DNA from: Sorangium cellulosum So ce56
GTDB lineage: Bacteria; Myxococcota_A; Polyangia; Polyangiales; Polyangiaceae
Length of the DNA stretch: 64,000 nt
Direction of reading: 5' to 3'
NCBI RefSeq assembly: GCF_000067165.1
Contig: NC_010162.1
Location: 186,001-250,000, forward strand
Position numbers and translations under genes: made by a program. Below, in pieces: positions 49,128 to 57,951 of the stretch; the first letter of the stretch is position 1, and each line of letters begins with the position of its first letter. The notes under the pieces are model-generated. The model searched no databases. It was not told where the DNA came from and was given only the letters and a program-made list of their open reading frames with translations.

Positions 49128-50018
49128 ATGAAGACATGGATCGATGGGCGGATCGTCGACGCTGCGGACGCGACCGTGAACGTGACCGATCACGGGTTGC
49201 TCTACGGCGACGGCGTGTTCGAGGGCATGCGCGTCGCGGCGGGGCGCGTCTTCCGGATCGAGCGCCACCTCGCGCGGCTCGAGATCGGCGCGAGGGCGCT
49301 CGGCATCGCGCTCCCGCGCTCGCTCGACGGGCTCCGCGCCGTCGTCGAGGAGACGGCGCGCGCGCACGGCCAGCCCGAGGCCTACGTGCGCCTCGTGGTG
49401 ACGCGCGGCGTGGGCCCGCTCGGCGTCGACCCGACGACCTGCGAGCGGCCGGGGCTGTTCTGCATCGTGGGGGCCATCCGCCTCTTCGACGACGAGCAGC
49501 GGCGGCGCGGCCTCGAGCTCATCACGTCGAGCCACAGGAGGCCCAACGCGGACGCGCTCGACATGCGGATCAAGAGCCTGAACTACCTCGGCTCCGCGCT
49601 CGCGAAGCTCGAGGCGAGGCAGCGCGGCGCCGACGACGCGCTGCTCCTGAACGCGCGGGGCCACGTGGCCGAGGCCACCGTGGCCAACGTGTTCGCGCTC
49701 CGCGGCGACGTGCTCGCGACGCCGCCGGCCACCGACGGGTGCCTCGAGGGCATCAACCGCGCGGCCGTCATGGAGCTCGCGCGCGGCATCGGGCTCACGG
49801 TCGTGGAGCGCTCGATCGGGCGGCTCGACCTCTTCGCCGCCGACGAGGCGTTCCTGACGGGAACGGGCGCCGGCGTGATCGCCGTCAGGAGCCTCGACGG
49901 GCGCACCATCGGCCGCGGCGAGCGCGGCCCCGTCACGGCCCGCCTGACCTCGCTCCACCGGCAGCTCGCCGAGACCGAGGGCGCCCCGTTCATCACCGCG
50001 CCCGGCGGCCCGGGTTAA
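49128..50018 (+). CDS. Class IV aminotransferase, IlvE/D-alanine aminotransferase-like
   Basis: A 296-residue PLP enzyme. Conserved are TDHGLLYGDGVFEGMRV, RIERHLARLEIGARALGI, the PLP-binding Lys in DMRIKSLNYLGSALA, the Glu in EATVANVFALRGD and the GTGAGVIAV stretch. The pattern fits branched-chain, D-amino-acid or aminodeoxychorismate-lyase-like members; substrate is not decided by sequence alone. AGGAGG stands nine bases before ATG 49128, preferred to GTG 49119. It follows the IclR gene in one operon. Confidence 0.9.
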   Translation: MKTWIDGRIVDAADATVNVTDHGLLYGDGVFEGMRVAAGRVFRIERHLARLEIGARALGIALPRSLDGLRAVVEETARAHGQPEAYVRLVVTRGVGPLGVDPTTCERPGLFCIVGAIRLFDDEQRRRGLELITSSHRRPNADALDMRIKSLNYLGSALAKLEARQRGADDALLLNARGHVAEATVANVFALRGDVLATPPATDGCLEGINRAAVMELARGIGLTVVERSIGRLDLFAADEAFLTGTGAGVIAVRSLDGRTIGRGERGPVTARLTSLHRQLAETEGAPFITAPGGPG

Positions 50019-50096
50019 CCGGTTCATTTCTCCGTTGCTCGGCACGTCGGCTCGCCCGCGCTCCCGCGAGGCCTGGCCGCCGCGCGGGAGAGCGCG

Positions 50097-51008
50097 TCAG
50101 CTGTCGCGGGCGATCTCCGCGAAGACGCCGCGCAGCCAGGTGTGCGCCGGGTCCTTCGCGTGCCGCTCGTGCCACACCTGATCCACCGAGAACCCGCCGA
50201 GCTCCACGGGCGGCTTCATGACGTGCAGCTCCTCCATCTCCGCGAACACGCGCGCGATGCGCGCCGGCACGGTCAGCACGAGATCGGTCTGGGCCACGAT
50301 GTGGGCTGCCACGAGAAAGTGCGGGATCTGCAGCGCCACGCGGCGCGAGAGCCCTCGTTCGGCGAGGACCTCGTCCACCCGGCCTCCGCCCTCGCCGCGC
50401 GGGCTGATGAGCGCGTGCGGCAAGCTCGTGTACGTCTTGAGCGTGAGCTTGCCCCGCACCGCGGGGTGGCTCCTCCGCACGACGCACATGTAGCGCTCCT
50501 CGATGAGCCTTTGCCGGTAAAACCCCGCGGGCAGGGCGGGGAGCAGGCCGATCGCGAGATCGACCTTGCCTGTCTCCATGGCGCTCCACATCTCGCTGTC
50601 GTAGGGGCGCGCGACGAGGTCGATGAATGGCGCCTCGGAGACGAGCTTCTGCACGAGCCGCGGCAGCAGGATGAGCTCCACGTAATCGACCGTGGCGACG
50701 GTGAACGAGCGGCGCGCCGTCGCGGGCTCGAAGCGAGGGCTGCGCGCGACCGTCGCCTCGATCTTGGCGAGGGCCTCGCGGATGGGGCCGATGAGCTCCT
50801 GCGCGCGCGGCGTCGGGATCATCCCACGCGGCGTGCGCACGAGGACGGGATCGTCGATCAACACGCGGAGGCGCCCGAGGGCGTGGCTCATCGCCGACTG
50901 GCTCAGCCCGACGCGCGCCGCCGCGCGCGTGACGCTCCCCTCCGCCAGCAGGGCGTCGAGGACGACGAGCAGGTTCAGGTCGATGGAAGCGAGATGCACG
51001 GGATGCAT
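50097..51008 (-). CDS. LysR-family transcriptional regulator, NodD/PcpR-type
   Basis: About 303 residues. The HTH is IDLNLLVVLDALLAEGSVTR followed by AAARVGLSQSAMSHALGRLR. The effector domain (FTVATVDYVELILLPRLVQK, VDLAIGLLPALPAGFYRQRL, PHALISPRGEGGGRVDEVLA) is of the NodD/PcpR/LeuO group. The ATG at 51008 gives the usual short N-terminus; starts at 51017 and 51044 are also in frame. It converges with the aminotransferase gene, and the large gap upstream leaves its target unclear. Confidence 0.9.
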   Translation of the reverse strand: MHPVHLASIDLNLLVVLDALLAEGSVTRAAARVGLSQSAMSHALGRLRVLIDDPVLVRTPRGMIPTPRAQELIGPIREALAKIEATVARSPRFEPATARRSFTVATVDYVELILLPRLVQKLVSEAPFIDLVARPYDSEMWSAMETGKVDLAIGLLPALPAGFYRQRLIEERYMCVVRRSHPAVRGKLTLKTYTSLPHALISPRGEGGGRVDEVLAERGLSRRVALQIPHFLVAAHIVAQTDLVLTVPARIARVFAEMEELHVMKPPVELGGFSVDQVWHERHAKDPAHTWLRGVFAEIARDS

Positions 51009-51044
51009 GGGGCCCATGCTACTAATGAGTTGGAAGGGCGCCAT

Positions 51045-51682
51045 CGGCCGACCTAAAGGTTGGCCATTGAGCCGGCACGGTCACTGACCTCACCGAGAGC
51101 GGTGGGGGGAATGCCGCCGGCCTCCCCGCCCATGTCCCGCTTCGATCTCCCGAGCTCGCCCGCGGAGCCGGGCTCACGGCTCCTCCTCGCGCCCGCTCCG
51201 CCCGCCGTCATGGCGATACCCGGCGATGCCGCAGGCCGATCCGCCGGGGAATGTCGTCTCGTGGTCTTGTTTGTAAAGGTTAGTTAAGAAGTCAGATTTG
51301 TGCTGCGAACGTCTGTGAACGTTGCCATGTCTGGTCCGGTCCGCTAAGTAATCGCCGCCTGAGATCGCCTGTGGCGCGATCCCCGCAAGGGGTCGTATCG
51401 AGGCGGAGCGGCCCGAGCGCGCTCGTCGCATGGAGCGCGCGAGGACCGGGCCTCGAGCCTCCGGCGTGCCTCCAAAGCCGCGTGGATGGCCTGGATCGGC
51501 CATCTCGCCCCGGCTCTCGCCCGCCGCGCCGGCGCCGCGCCGGCGCCACGTCGGCCGCCGTCGTCGCGCCAGGTCGGTTTCACCTGTGTTTCCCCGGCGC
51601 TGCCGCCGAACGGCGCGCCGCATCCATGAACGCCGTGATTCGAGATCGGTGTCGAACAACCGTAACAGGAAGAGAGAGCGTC
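51045..51682. other. 638-base intergenic region with an AT-rich patch
   Basis: No convincing gene. A locally AT-rich stretch (TTTGTAAAGGTTAGTTAAGA, near 51270-51290) is unusual for this genome and is a promoter candidate for the di-heme lipoprotein gene or a small transcript. AACG repeats (51308, 51319) follow. The rest shows nothing recognisable. Confidence 0.5.
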
Positions 51683-53257
51683 ATGCCAAGTCCGAGATTG
51701 AGTTCCTTGATCCTCGCTCCCATCGTCTCTGTTTCTCTCCTCGCCTCGTGCGCCCCCGCCGCGCCGGAGGGCGAGGGCGAGGTAGAAACCTTCGGCGCGG
51801 CGTCGAGCGCGCTCACGGCTCAGCAGCGGCTCGCGGCGTGCGACCAGGATCCTCGCGTGATCGCCGGGCTCGTCACGCGGGAGATCTGCGCGGGCGCCGA
51901 CATCTTCTTTCGCGAGACCTTCGAGGGCAACGGCCGCTCCTGCGGGACGTGCCATCCTGTCGGAAACAACTTCACGATTGACATCCCCTTCATCGACGCT
52001 CTGCTCGTGGATAACCCGCTCGATCCGCTGTTCGTCTTCGAGCAGGACCCGGGGCTGACCGATCTCGAGACGCCCGAGCTGAAGACGCTCGGCCTGATCC
52101 GCGAGAACATCGACGGCTTCGACGATCTCGACAACAAGTTCTCGATGCGCGCGGTCCCCCACACGCTCTCGCTGGCGACGAGCATCACGCCGGATCCGGT
52201 GGACGGGATAACGAGCCCGCCGGTCCATCGCACGGGCTGGTCGGGCGACGGCGCCCCGGGCACCGGCTCGCTGCGCGAGTTCCTCACCGGGGCGATCACC
52301 CAGCACTACCCGACGGATCTCGGCCGCGAGCCGGGGGTGGCCTTCCGGCTCCCGACGGAGCAGGAGCTCGATCTGACGCTCGCCTACCAGATGAGCCTTG
52401 GCCGGACGAACGAGCTCAACCTCGCGCAGGTGAACCTCGCCGATCCCGAGGCGAACGACGGGCGGCAGGCGTTCCTCGACCCGGCGCGGGGCCGCTGCAA
52501 CGTGTGCCACTCCAACGCGGGCGCGAACCACCTGGACACGGGGCGCAACCGCAACCTGGACACGGGCACCCGCAAGGCCCCCGCGACCGGCACCATCGGC
52601 GCGTTCGACGGCGGCTTCGGCGGCTCCGGGCTGGCCTCGCCCAACATCGATGTCCTGGACATCGGCTTTCTCAACGGGTTCGGCGACGGCACGTTCAGCA
52701 CCCCGCCCCTCATCGAGGCCGTGGACACGCCGCCGTTCTTCCACACGAACGCCTTCGGGAACGACATCGAGGGCGCGGTGGCGTTCTATGTGTCGAACTT
52801 CTTCAGGGATTCGCCGGCCGGCCTGGAGCTCGAGGCGCGGTTCGGCAGCCCCGTCCAGTTCCCCGACACCGACATCATCAAGATCGGGCGGTTCCTTCGC
52901 GTGCTGAACGCCGCGTTCAACCTCGACCTCGCAAGGCAGCGCCTGGACGCCGCCCAGGTGCTCGTCCAGCAGTTCCACGACACGCGCGCCGACGTCCAGA
53001 GGCGCCTGATGGAGCTGGCCGAGGCCGAGATCGACGACGCGCTGCAGGTCCTCGCCGTCGGCGGCACGCCGCTGCACCCCGTCTCCACGGATCGCCTCCA
53101 GCTGGCGAAGACCGAGATCGCGGCGGGCCTCTCGGCGGCGACCTGGTCGCAGCGCCAGGGCCGGATCTCGAACGCGATCTCGCGTGTCCAGAACGCGCGT
53201 GATCAGTTCGGATCGAACATCAACTTCCAGCTCGGCAAGGGCAACCTGATGTACTAG
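51683..53257 (+). CDS. Di-heme cytochrome c lipoprotein, peroxidase-like
   Basis: A 524-residue lipoprotein with signal ILAPIVSVSLLASC (Cys 23). Two c-type heme sites are CGTCH at residues 87-91 and CNVCH at 272-276. Around these are NFTIDIPFIDALLVDNPLDP, FDDLDNKFSMRAVPHTLSLA and RTGWSGDGAPGTGSLREFLT, the layout of MauG/cytochrome c peroxidase-like proteins. The C-terminal 120 residues are helical. It probably transfers electrons or reduces peroxide in the periplasm. Start ATG 51683 is preceded by an AGGAAGAGAG stretch. Confidence 0.87.
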   Translation: MPSPRLSSLILAPIVSVSLLASCAPAAPEGEGEVETFGAASSALTAQQRLAACDQDPRVIAGLVTREICAGADIFFRETFEGNGRSCGTCHPVGNNFTIDIPFIDALLVDNPLDPLFVFEQDPGLTDLETPELKTLGLIRENIDGFDDLDNKFSMRAVPHTLSLATSITPDPVDGITSPPVHRTGWSGDGAPGTGSLREFLTGAITQHYPTDLGREPGVAFRLPTEQELDLTLAYQMSLGRTNELNLAQVNLADPEANDGRQAFLDPARGRCNVCHSNAGANHLDTGRNRNLDTGTRKAPATGTIGAFDGGFGGSGLASPNIDVLDIGFLNGFGDGTFSTPPLIEAVDTPPFFHTNAFGNDIEGAVAFYVSNFFRDSPAGLELEARFGSPVQFPDTDIIKIGRFLRVLNAAFNLDLARQRLDAAQVLVQQFHDTRADVQRRLMELAEAEIDDALQVLAVGGTPLHPVSTDRLQLAKTEIAAGLSAATWSQRQGRISNAISRVQNARDQFGSNINFQLGKGNLMY

Positions 53258-53411
53258 CGGAGCGCCAGGAGCCCTGTCAGGGCGCTGGCCCGGCGGTCCG
53301 AGCGACTGGCGGGCCGCGCCCCGGGGTTCGTGTCCCCGCCGCTGGCGAACGCCGCACAAATCGGTAGCTTACGGGCCCCGGCATGGCCGGTATGCCAGGT
53401 GCCCTGCGCTG

Positions 53412-55349
53412 ATGTTGTCCGGTTCACGTCCTGATGTCGTTTCCCTCGCTTCGCCTGAAACAGGGCGCTCCCGCGAGGGGGGCTCGCTCCTGCTGCGGCT
53501 CCTCGGGCTGAGCTGGGCGTACCGAGGGCGCGTCCTTCGTGTCCTCGGCTACCAGATCGTCCTGCTCTCGCTGGGGCTCGCTGGGCTCGGCCTGACCGGG
53601 CTCGCCATCGACATCCTCCGCCATCGGCTCGATCCCTCGAACCGCCTCCCCGATCTGCCGGCCGGCCTCGGACGGCTGGTCGACGCCGAGCGTGAGCCCA
53701 TGCGCGCGGTCCTCTCGATCGGCGCCGCCATCCTCGCCATGGCGGCCGCGCGCGCGGTGATCAACTACGGTTACGCGCTCTCGGTGGGCTACCTCGTCCA
53801 CATGGAGATCGTCCCGGATCTCCGGGCGCGGGTGTACGACAAGCTCCAGCGGCTGAGCTTCCGGTTCTTCGACGCCAACAAGAGCGGCTCGCTCATCAAC
53901 CGCGTCACCGGCGACGTGCAGCTCGTGCGCTCCTTCGTGGACGGGGTGCTGCTCCCGAGCGTCATCATGGTCCTGTCGCTCGGCGTGTACGTCGCGTACA
54001 TGCTGCGCGCGCACGTCCTGCTGACGCTCGCGTGCCTCGCCCCGACGCCGCTCCTCTGGATCGCGAGCACGCTCTTCGCCCGGTGGGCGCAGCCCGCGTA
54101 CCTGCGCAACCGGGAGCTCGTGGACCGCATGGTCCTGAGCTTCACGGAGGGGCTGCAGGGCATCCAGGTCATCAAGGGGCTCGGGCGAGAGCGCGAGGTC
54201 CATCGCCGCTTCGACGAGCGCAGCCGCGAGGTGCGCGAGCAGCAGCAGGAGACGTTCCGGACCGTCAGCGTGCTCAGCCCGACCATCGATCTGCTCGGGC
54301 AGGTGAGCCTCGTCATCCTGCTCGGCATGGGCGGGCTGCTCGTCACGCGCGACCGGATGACGCTCGGCCAGCTCGTCGTGTTCGCCGGCATCCTGCAGCA
54401 ATTCTCGGGGCAGATCGCGAGCATGGCGACGATCGTCAACACCGCGCAGCAGAGCTTCATCGGGGCGAAGCGCGTCTTCGAGGTGCTCGACACCCCCGTC
54501 GAGATCACGAGCCCCGAGGCGCCGGCGCGCCCCGCGCGGGTGGAGGGGCGCCTCGTGTTCGAGCGCGTCACGTTCGGGTACGATCCGGAGAGGCCCGTCC
54601 TCCACGACGTCCACCTCGACGTCGCGCCCGGGCAGTTCGTCGCCGTGATCGGCCCGACCGGCGCGGGCAAGAGCACGCTGCTCAGCCTGATCCCGCGCTT
54701 CTACGATCCGACGTCGGGGCGCGTCCTCCTCGACGGCATCGACCTCCGGCGCCACGACCTCGACCAGATCCGGCGGCGCATGGGGGTCGTCTTTCAGGAC
54801 AACTTCCTCTTCAGCAACACCGTGGCGGCGAACATCGCGTTCGGCGCCCCGCACGCGACGCGCGAGCAGATCGAGCGCGCCGCGGTCATCGCCTGCGCCC
54901 ACGAGTTCATCCGGGAGCTGCCCGAGGGCTATGACACCGAGCTCGGCGAGGCGGCGGCCAACCTCTCGGGCGGCCAGCGGCAGCGGCTCGCCATCGCGCG
55001 CGCCGTGCTGCTCGACCCGCCGCTGCTCCTGCTCGACGACCCGACCGCGGCGGTGGACGCGAGCACCGAGCGCGAGATCCTCGACGCGATCCTCAGCGCG
55101 ACGCGGGGGCGGACGACGATCATGGCGACGCACAGGGCGCACCTGCTCCGCCGCGCGCACCAGGTGATCGTGCTCGACCGGGGCCGCATCGCCGAGCGGG
55201 GGACCCACGAGGAGCTGCTCCGGCGGCGCGGCCACTACGCGAGCGCCCTCGCGCTGCACGACGCCCACGCCGTCGGGGCGCGGGCGGACGACGACACCCC
55301 CTCGCGCCGCGCCGCCGCGGGCGCGCGCGCTGCCGAGGACCCGGCGTGA
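53412..55349 (+). CDS. ABC exporter half, type I (membrane plus ATPase)
   Basis: A 645-residue transporter. Residues about 30-350 are six transmembrane helices with the coupling helix (LVDRMVLSFTEGLQGIQVIK). The ATPase part has Walker A GPTGAGKST (about residue 414), Q loop VVFQDNFLFSNTVAANIAFG, signature LSGGQRQRLAIARAVLLDPP (about 518) and Walker B LLLLDDPTAAVD. The usual catalytic Glu is an Asp (DDPT), which marks a degenerate nucleotide site as in heterodimeric exporters. The partner gene overlaps by four bases (GTGA). Confidence 0.92.
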   Translation: MLSGSRPDVVSLASPETGRSREGGSLLLRLLGLSWAYRGRVLRVLGYQIVLLSLGLAGLGLTGLAIDILRHRLDPSNRLPDLPAGLGRLVDAEREPMRAVLSIGAAILAMAAARAVINYGYALSVGYLVHMEIVPDLRARVYDKLQRLSFRFFDANKSGSLINRVTGDVQLVRSFVDGVLLPSVIMVLSLGVYVAYMLRAHVLLTLACLAPTPLLWIASTLFARWAQPAYLRNRELVDRMVLSFTEGLQGIQVIKGLGREREVHRRFDERSREVREQQQETFRTVSVLSPTIDLLGQVSLVILLGMGGLLVTRDRMTLGQLVVFAGILQQFSGQIASMATIVNTAQQSFIGAKRVFEVLDTPVEITSPEAPARPARVEGRLVFERVTFGYDPERPVLHDVHLDVAPGQFVAVIGPTGAGKSTLLSLIPRFYDPTSGRVLLDGIDLRRHDLDQIRRRMGVVFQDNFLFSNTVAANIAFGAPHATREQIERAAVIACAHEFIRELPEGYDTELGEAAANLSGGQRQRLAIARAVLLDPPLLLLDDPTAAVDASTEREILDAILSATRGRTTIMATHRAHLLRRAHQVIVLDRGRIAERGTHEELLRRRGHYASALALHDAHAVGARADDDTPSRRAAAGARAAEDPA

Positions 55350-57268
55350 GCCGCGGGGTCGACGCGCCGAGCCGCCCCGCGACGGCGTCGAGGGCGGCCC
55401 GCTCCGCGGCCGAGGCGGCGCCGATCGACGCGCGCCTCGGCCTCGCGCGCGTGGCGCTCGAGGACGAGCCGGACCAGCACCACCGCACGCTCGATCTCGG
55501 GCTCGCGCGGCGGGTGTTCGCCTTCACCCGCCCGTACGCGCGCAAGCGGAACGCGCTCTTCGCCCTCGTGGTGGTCAGGTCGATCCAGCTCCCGATCCTG
55601 ACCTGGGCGGTCGGCGCCATCATCAGCGGCCCGGTGGCCCGGCGCGACGCGCGCGCCACGCTGCTCGCCGTCCTCGGCTTCGCCGCGCTCGTCCTCTTCA
55701 CCGAGATCGTCTTCCACTACCGCGCGCGGCTCGCGCTCGAGCTCGGCGAGGCGGTGGTGTTCGACATGCGCGATCGGCTGGAGAGCCACCTCCTGCGCAT
55801 GCCGATGCGCTTCTTCGTGAAGACGAAGGTGGGGCGCCTCATCGGCCGCATGACGTCCGACATCGACGCGATCCGGGTGGCGGTGCAGGACGTCGTGTTC
55901 GTGAGCACGGTGAACCTCGGCACCATGGCGGTCGCGATGGCGCTGATGGCCCACGCGCACTGGCAGCTCTTCCTCGTGGTGGTCGCGATGGTCCCCGTGT
56001 TCTGGGGGCTGATCGTCTATTTCCACAAGCGCCTCGGGGCCGCCCACCAGCGCGCGCAGGAGAGCTTCACCCGCGTGACCGCGACGCTCGCCGAGTCGGT
56101 CACGGGGGTGCGCGTGACGCAGGGCTTCGTGCGGCAGGACATCAACGGCGGGCTGTTCCGCGCGCTGATCTTCGACCACTCGCGCTACAACATGGATGCG
56201 GCGCGCCACTCGGCGACGTTCCTCCCGCTCCTCGAGTTCAACGGGCAGCTGTTCCTGGCCGTCCTCGTGGTCGTCGGCGGCTATCAGGCGCTCCACGGCG
56301 CGATCGAGCTGCGCGTGCTCGTGGAGTTCTTCTTCCTCGCGAACCTCCTGTTCAACCCGATCCCCGTCCTGGGCAATCAATACAACCAGGCCCTCACGGC
56401 GATGGCGGGCGCCGAACGGCTCTTCCGCGTGCTCGACACGGCGCCCGACTGGCCCGACGAGCGCGGCCTCCCGGCGCTGCCGCCCGCGCGCGGCCGGGTC
56501 GTGTTCGAGGGGGTCCACTTCGCCTACGATCCGGGCAAGCCGGTGCTCCACGGCGTCGATCTCGTCGCCGAGCCGGGGCAGATGATCGCGCTGGTCGGGC
56601 ACACGGGCAGCGGCAAGACGTCGATCCTGAACCTGCTCGCGAAGCTCTACCTGCCGACGGCGGGGTCGATCACCGTCGACGGGCACGATCTCGCGGCGAC
56701 CTCGTCCGCCTCGCTGCGCGCGCAGCTCGGGCTGGTGCTGCAGAGCAACTTCCTCTTCAGCGGGACGGTGCTCGACAACGTGCGCCTGGGCAACCCCGCC
56801 GCGACCGACGGGGAGATCCGCGACGCGGCGCGGGGCCTCGACGTGCTCGACATGCTCGACGCGCTGCCGGACGGCCTCGGCACCGAGGTCGGCGAGCGCG
56901 GGACGGCGCTGTCGCTCGGGCAGCGGCAGATCGTGTGCTTCCTGCGCGCCATGGTCGCCAATCCGCGCATCGTGCTGCTCGACGAGGCGACGAGCGCCGT
57001 GGACGCGCTCACCGAGGCCCGGCTGCAGGCGGCGCTCGGGAGGCTCTTGCGAGGGCGGACGAGCTTCGTCGTGGCTCACCGGCTGAGCACGATCCGGCAC
57101 GCCGATCGTGTCGTCGTGCTCGACCACGGTCGGGTCGTCGAGCAGGGGACGCACGCGGAGCTGCTCGCGCGGGGGGGAGCGTTCGCGGCGCTCCACCGGG
57201 AGCTCATGAAGGAGGGGCCGGCCCCCGTGGAGGGAGCGCGCGGCGTCAGGAGGTCAGGCGACCTCTAG
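55346..57268 (+). CDS. ABC exporter half, partner of the preceding gene
   Basis: A 640-residue transporter half with six membrane helices and an ATPase: Walker A GHTGSGKTS (about residue 418), Q loop VLQSNFLFSGTVLDNVRLGN, signature LSLGQRQIVCFLRAMVANPR (LSGGQ altered to LSLGQ, about 522) and Walker B IVLLDEATSAVDALT with a proper catalytic Glu. One degenerate and one full site between the two halves is the pattern of heterodimeric multidrug or lipid exporters. It ends 15 bases inside the oppositely read Ohr gene. The substrate is not indicated. Confidence 0.92.
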   Translation: MSRGVDAPSRPATASRAARSAAEAAPIDARLGLARVALEDEPDQHHRTLDLGLARRVFAFTRPYARKRNALFALVVVRSIQLPILTWAVGAIISGPVARRDARATLLAVLGFAALVLFTEIVFHYRARLALELGEAVVFDMRDRLESHLLRMPMRFFVKTKVGRLIGRMTSDIDAIRVAVQDVVFVSTVNLGTMAVAMALMAHAHWQLFLVVVAMVPVFWGLIVYFHKRLGAAHQRAQESFTRVTATLAESVTGVRVTQGFVRQDINGGLFRALIFDHSRYNMDAARHSATFLPLLEFNGQLFLAVLVVVGGYQALHGAIELRVLVEFFFLANLLFNPIPVLGNQYNQALTAMAGAERLFRVLDTAPDWPDERGLPALPPARGRVVFEGVHFAYDPGKPVLHGVDLVAEPGQMIALVGHTGSGKTSILNLLAKLYLPTAGSITVDGHDLAATSSASLRAQLGLVLQSNFLFSGTVLDNVRLGNPAATDGEIRDAARGLDVLDMLDALPDGLGTEVGERGTALSLGQRQIVCFLRAMVANPRIVLLDEATSAVDALTEARLQAALGRLLRGRTSFVVAHRLSTIRHADRVVVLDHGRVVEQGTHAELLARGGAFAALHRELMKEGPAPVEGARGVRRSGDL

Positions 57269-57679
57269 GCGGACGGGGACGTTGTTGCGGGTGGCGTTCG
57301 AGTAGGGGCAAACCTGGTGCGCCTTCTCGACCAGCTGCTCGGCTTGCGACCGCTCCAGGCCCGGCAGCGCGATCCGCAGGCCGATGTCGAGGCCAAACCC
57401 GCCCTCGGAGCGCGGGCCGATGCCGACGGTCGCCGTCACGGTGGCGTCGGCCGGGATCCGGGCCTTCTCCTGCGCGGCCACGAACTTGAGGGCGCCCAGG
57501 AAGCAGGCCGCGTAACCCGCCGCGAACAGCTGCTCCGGGTTGTTCCCCTCGCCGCCAGCGCCGCCGAGCTCCTTCGGTGTCGAGAGCTTGACCTTGAGAG
57601 CACCGTCGGCAGTGGCAGCGTGGCCATCGCGGCCGCCATTGGCCGTGGCTTGCGTCGTGTACTTCACGTCAACAGGCAT
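57254..57679 (-). CDS. ohr: Organic hydroperoxide resistance protein (Ohr/OsmC family)
   Basis: A 141-residue cytosolic thiol peroxidase. The two active Cys are in LFAAGYAACFLGALKFVAAQ (peroxidatic) and AHQVCPYSNATRNNVPVRLE (resolving). The N-terminal TGGRDGHAATADG-type region and TPKELGGAGGEGNNPEQLF are typical. It reduces organic hydroperoxides such as those from lipids. AGGA lies nine bases before the ATG. It is convergent with the exporter operon; no OhrR regulator gene was seen adjacent. Confidence 0.95.
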   Translation of the reverse strand: MPVDVKYTTQATANGGRDGHAATADGALKVKLSTPKELGGAGGEGNNPEQLFAAGYAACFLGALKFVAAQEKARIPADATVTATVGIGPRSEGGFGLDIGLRIALPGLERSQAEQLVEKAHQVCPYSNATRNNVPVRLEVA

Positions 57680-57951
57680 TGGAGCGTTCCTTTCGTGGCG
57701 ATGAGCCCGGTCACGGGCAGCGCGTCCCCGCCGGGCACGGCCCGACCGGACAGCGCCGTTCGGGGATGCTCCCATAGTGCCCGCGCTCCTCCCGGGCAAC
57801 CGCGGGAGGAGACGCCACCCGGAAATCACGCCCGGCGTCGACCGCGCGGCGTCATCCGCCTGTCATCCGCTTGCAGTCATTGCAGTCAGCGAGGCGCTCC
57901 CCGCCACCTCACGTCAGCTCGAGCGCGCGTCGACGCCCGCGCCCGGGCGGC

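Noticed and set aside
51060..51287. Small plus-strand frame in the gap before the di-heme gene
   Set aside because: No ribosome site and Pro/Ala-rich random-looking sequence.
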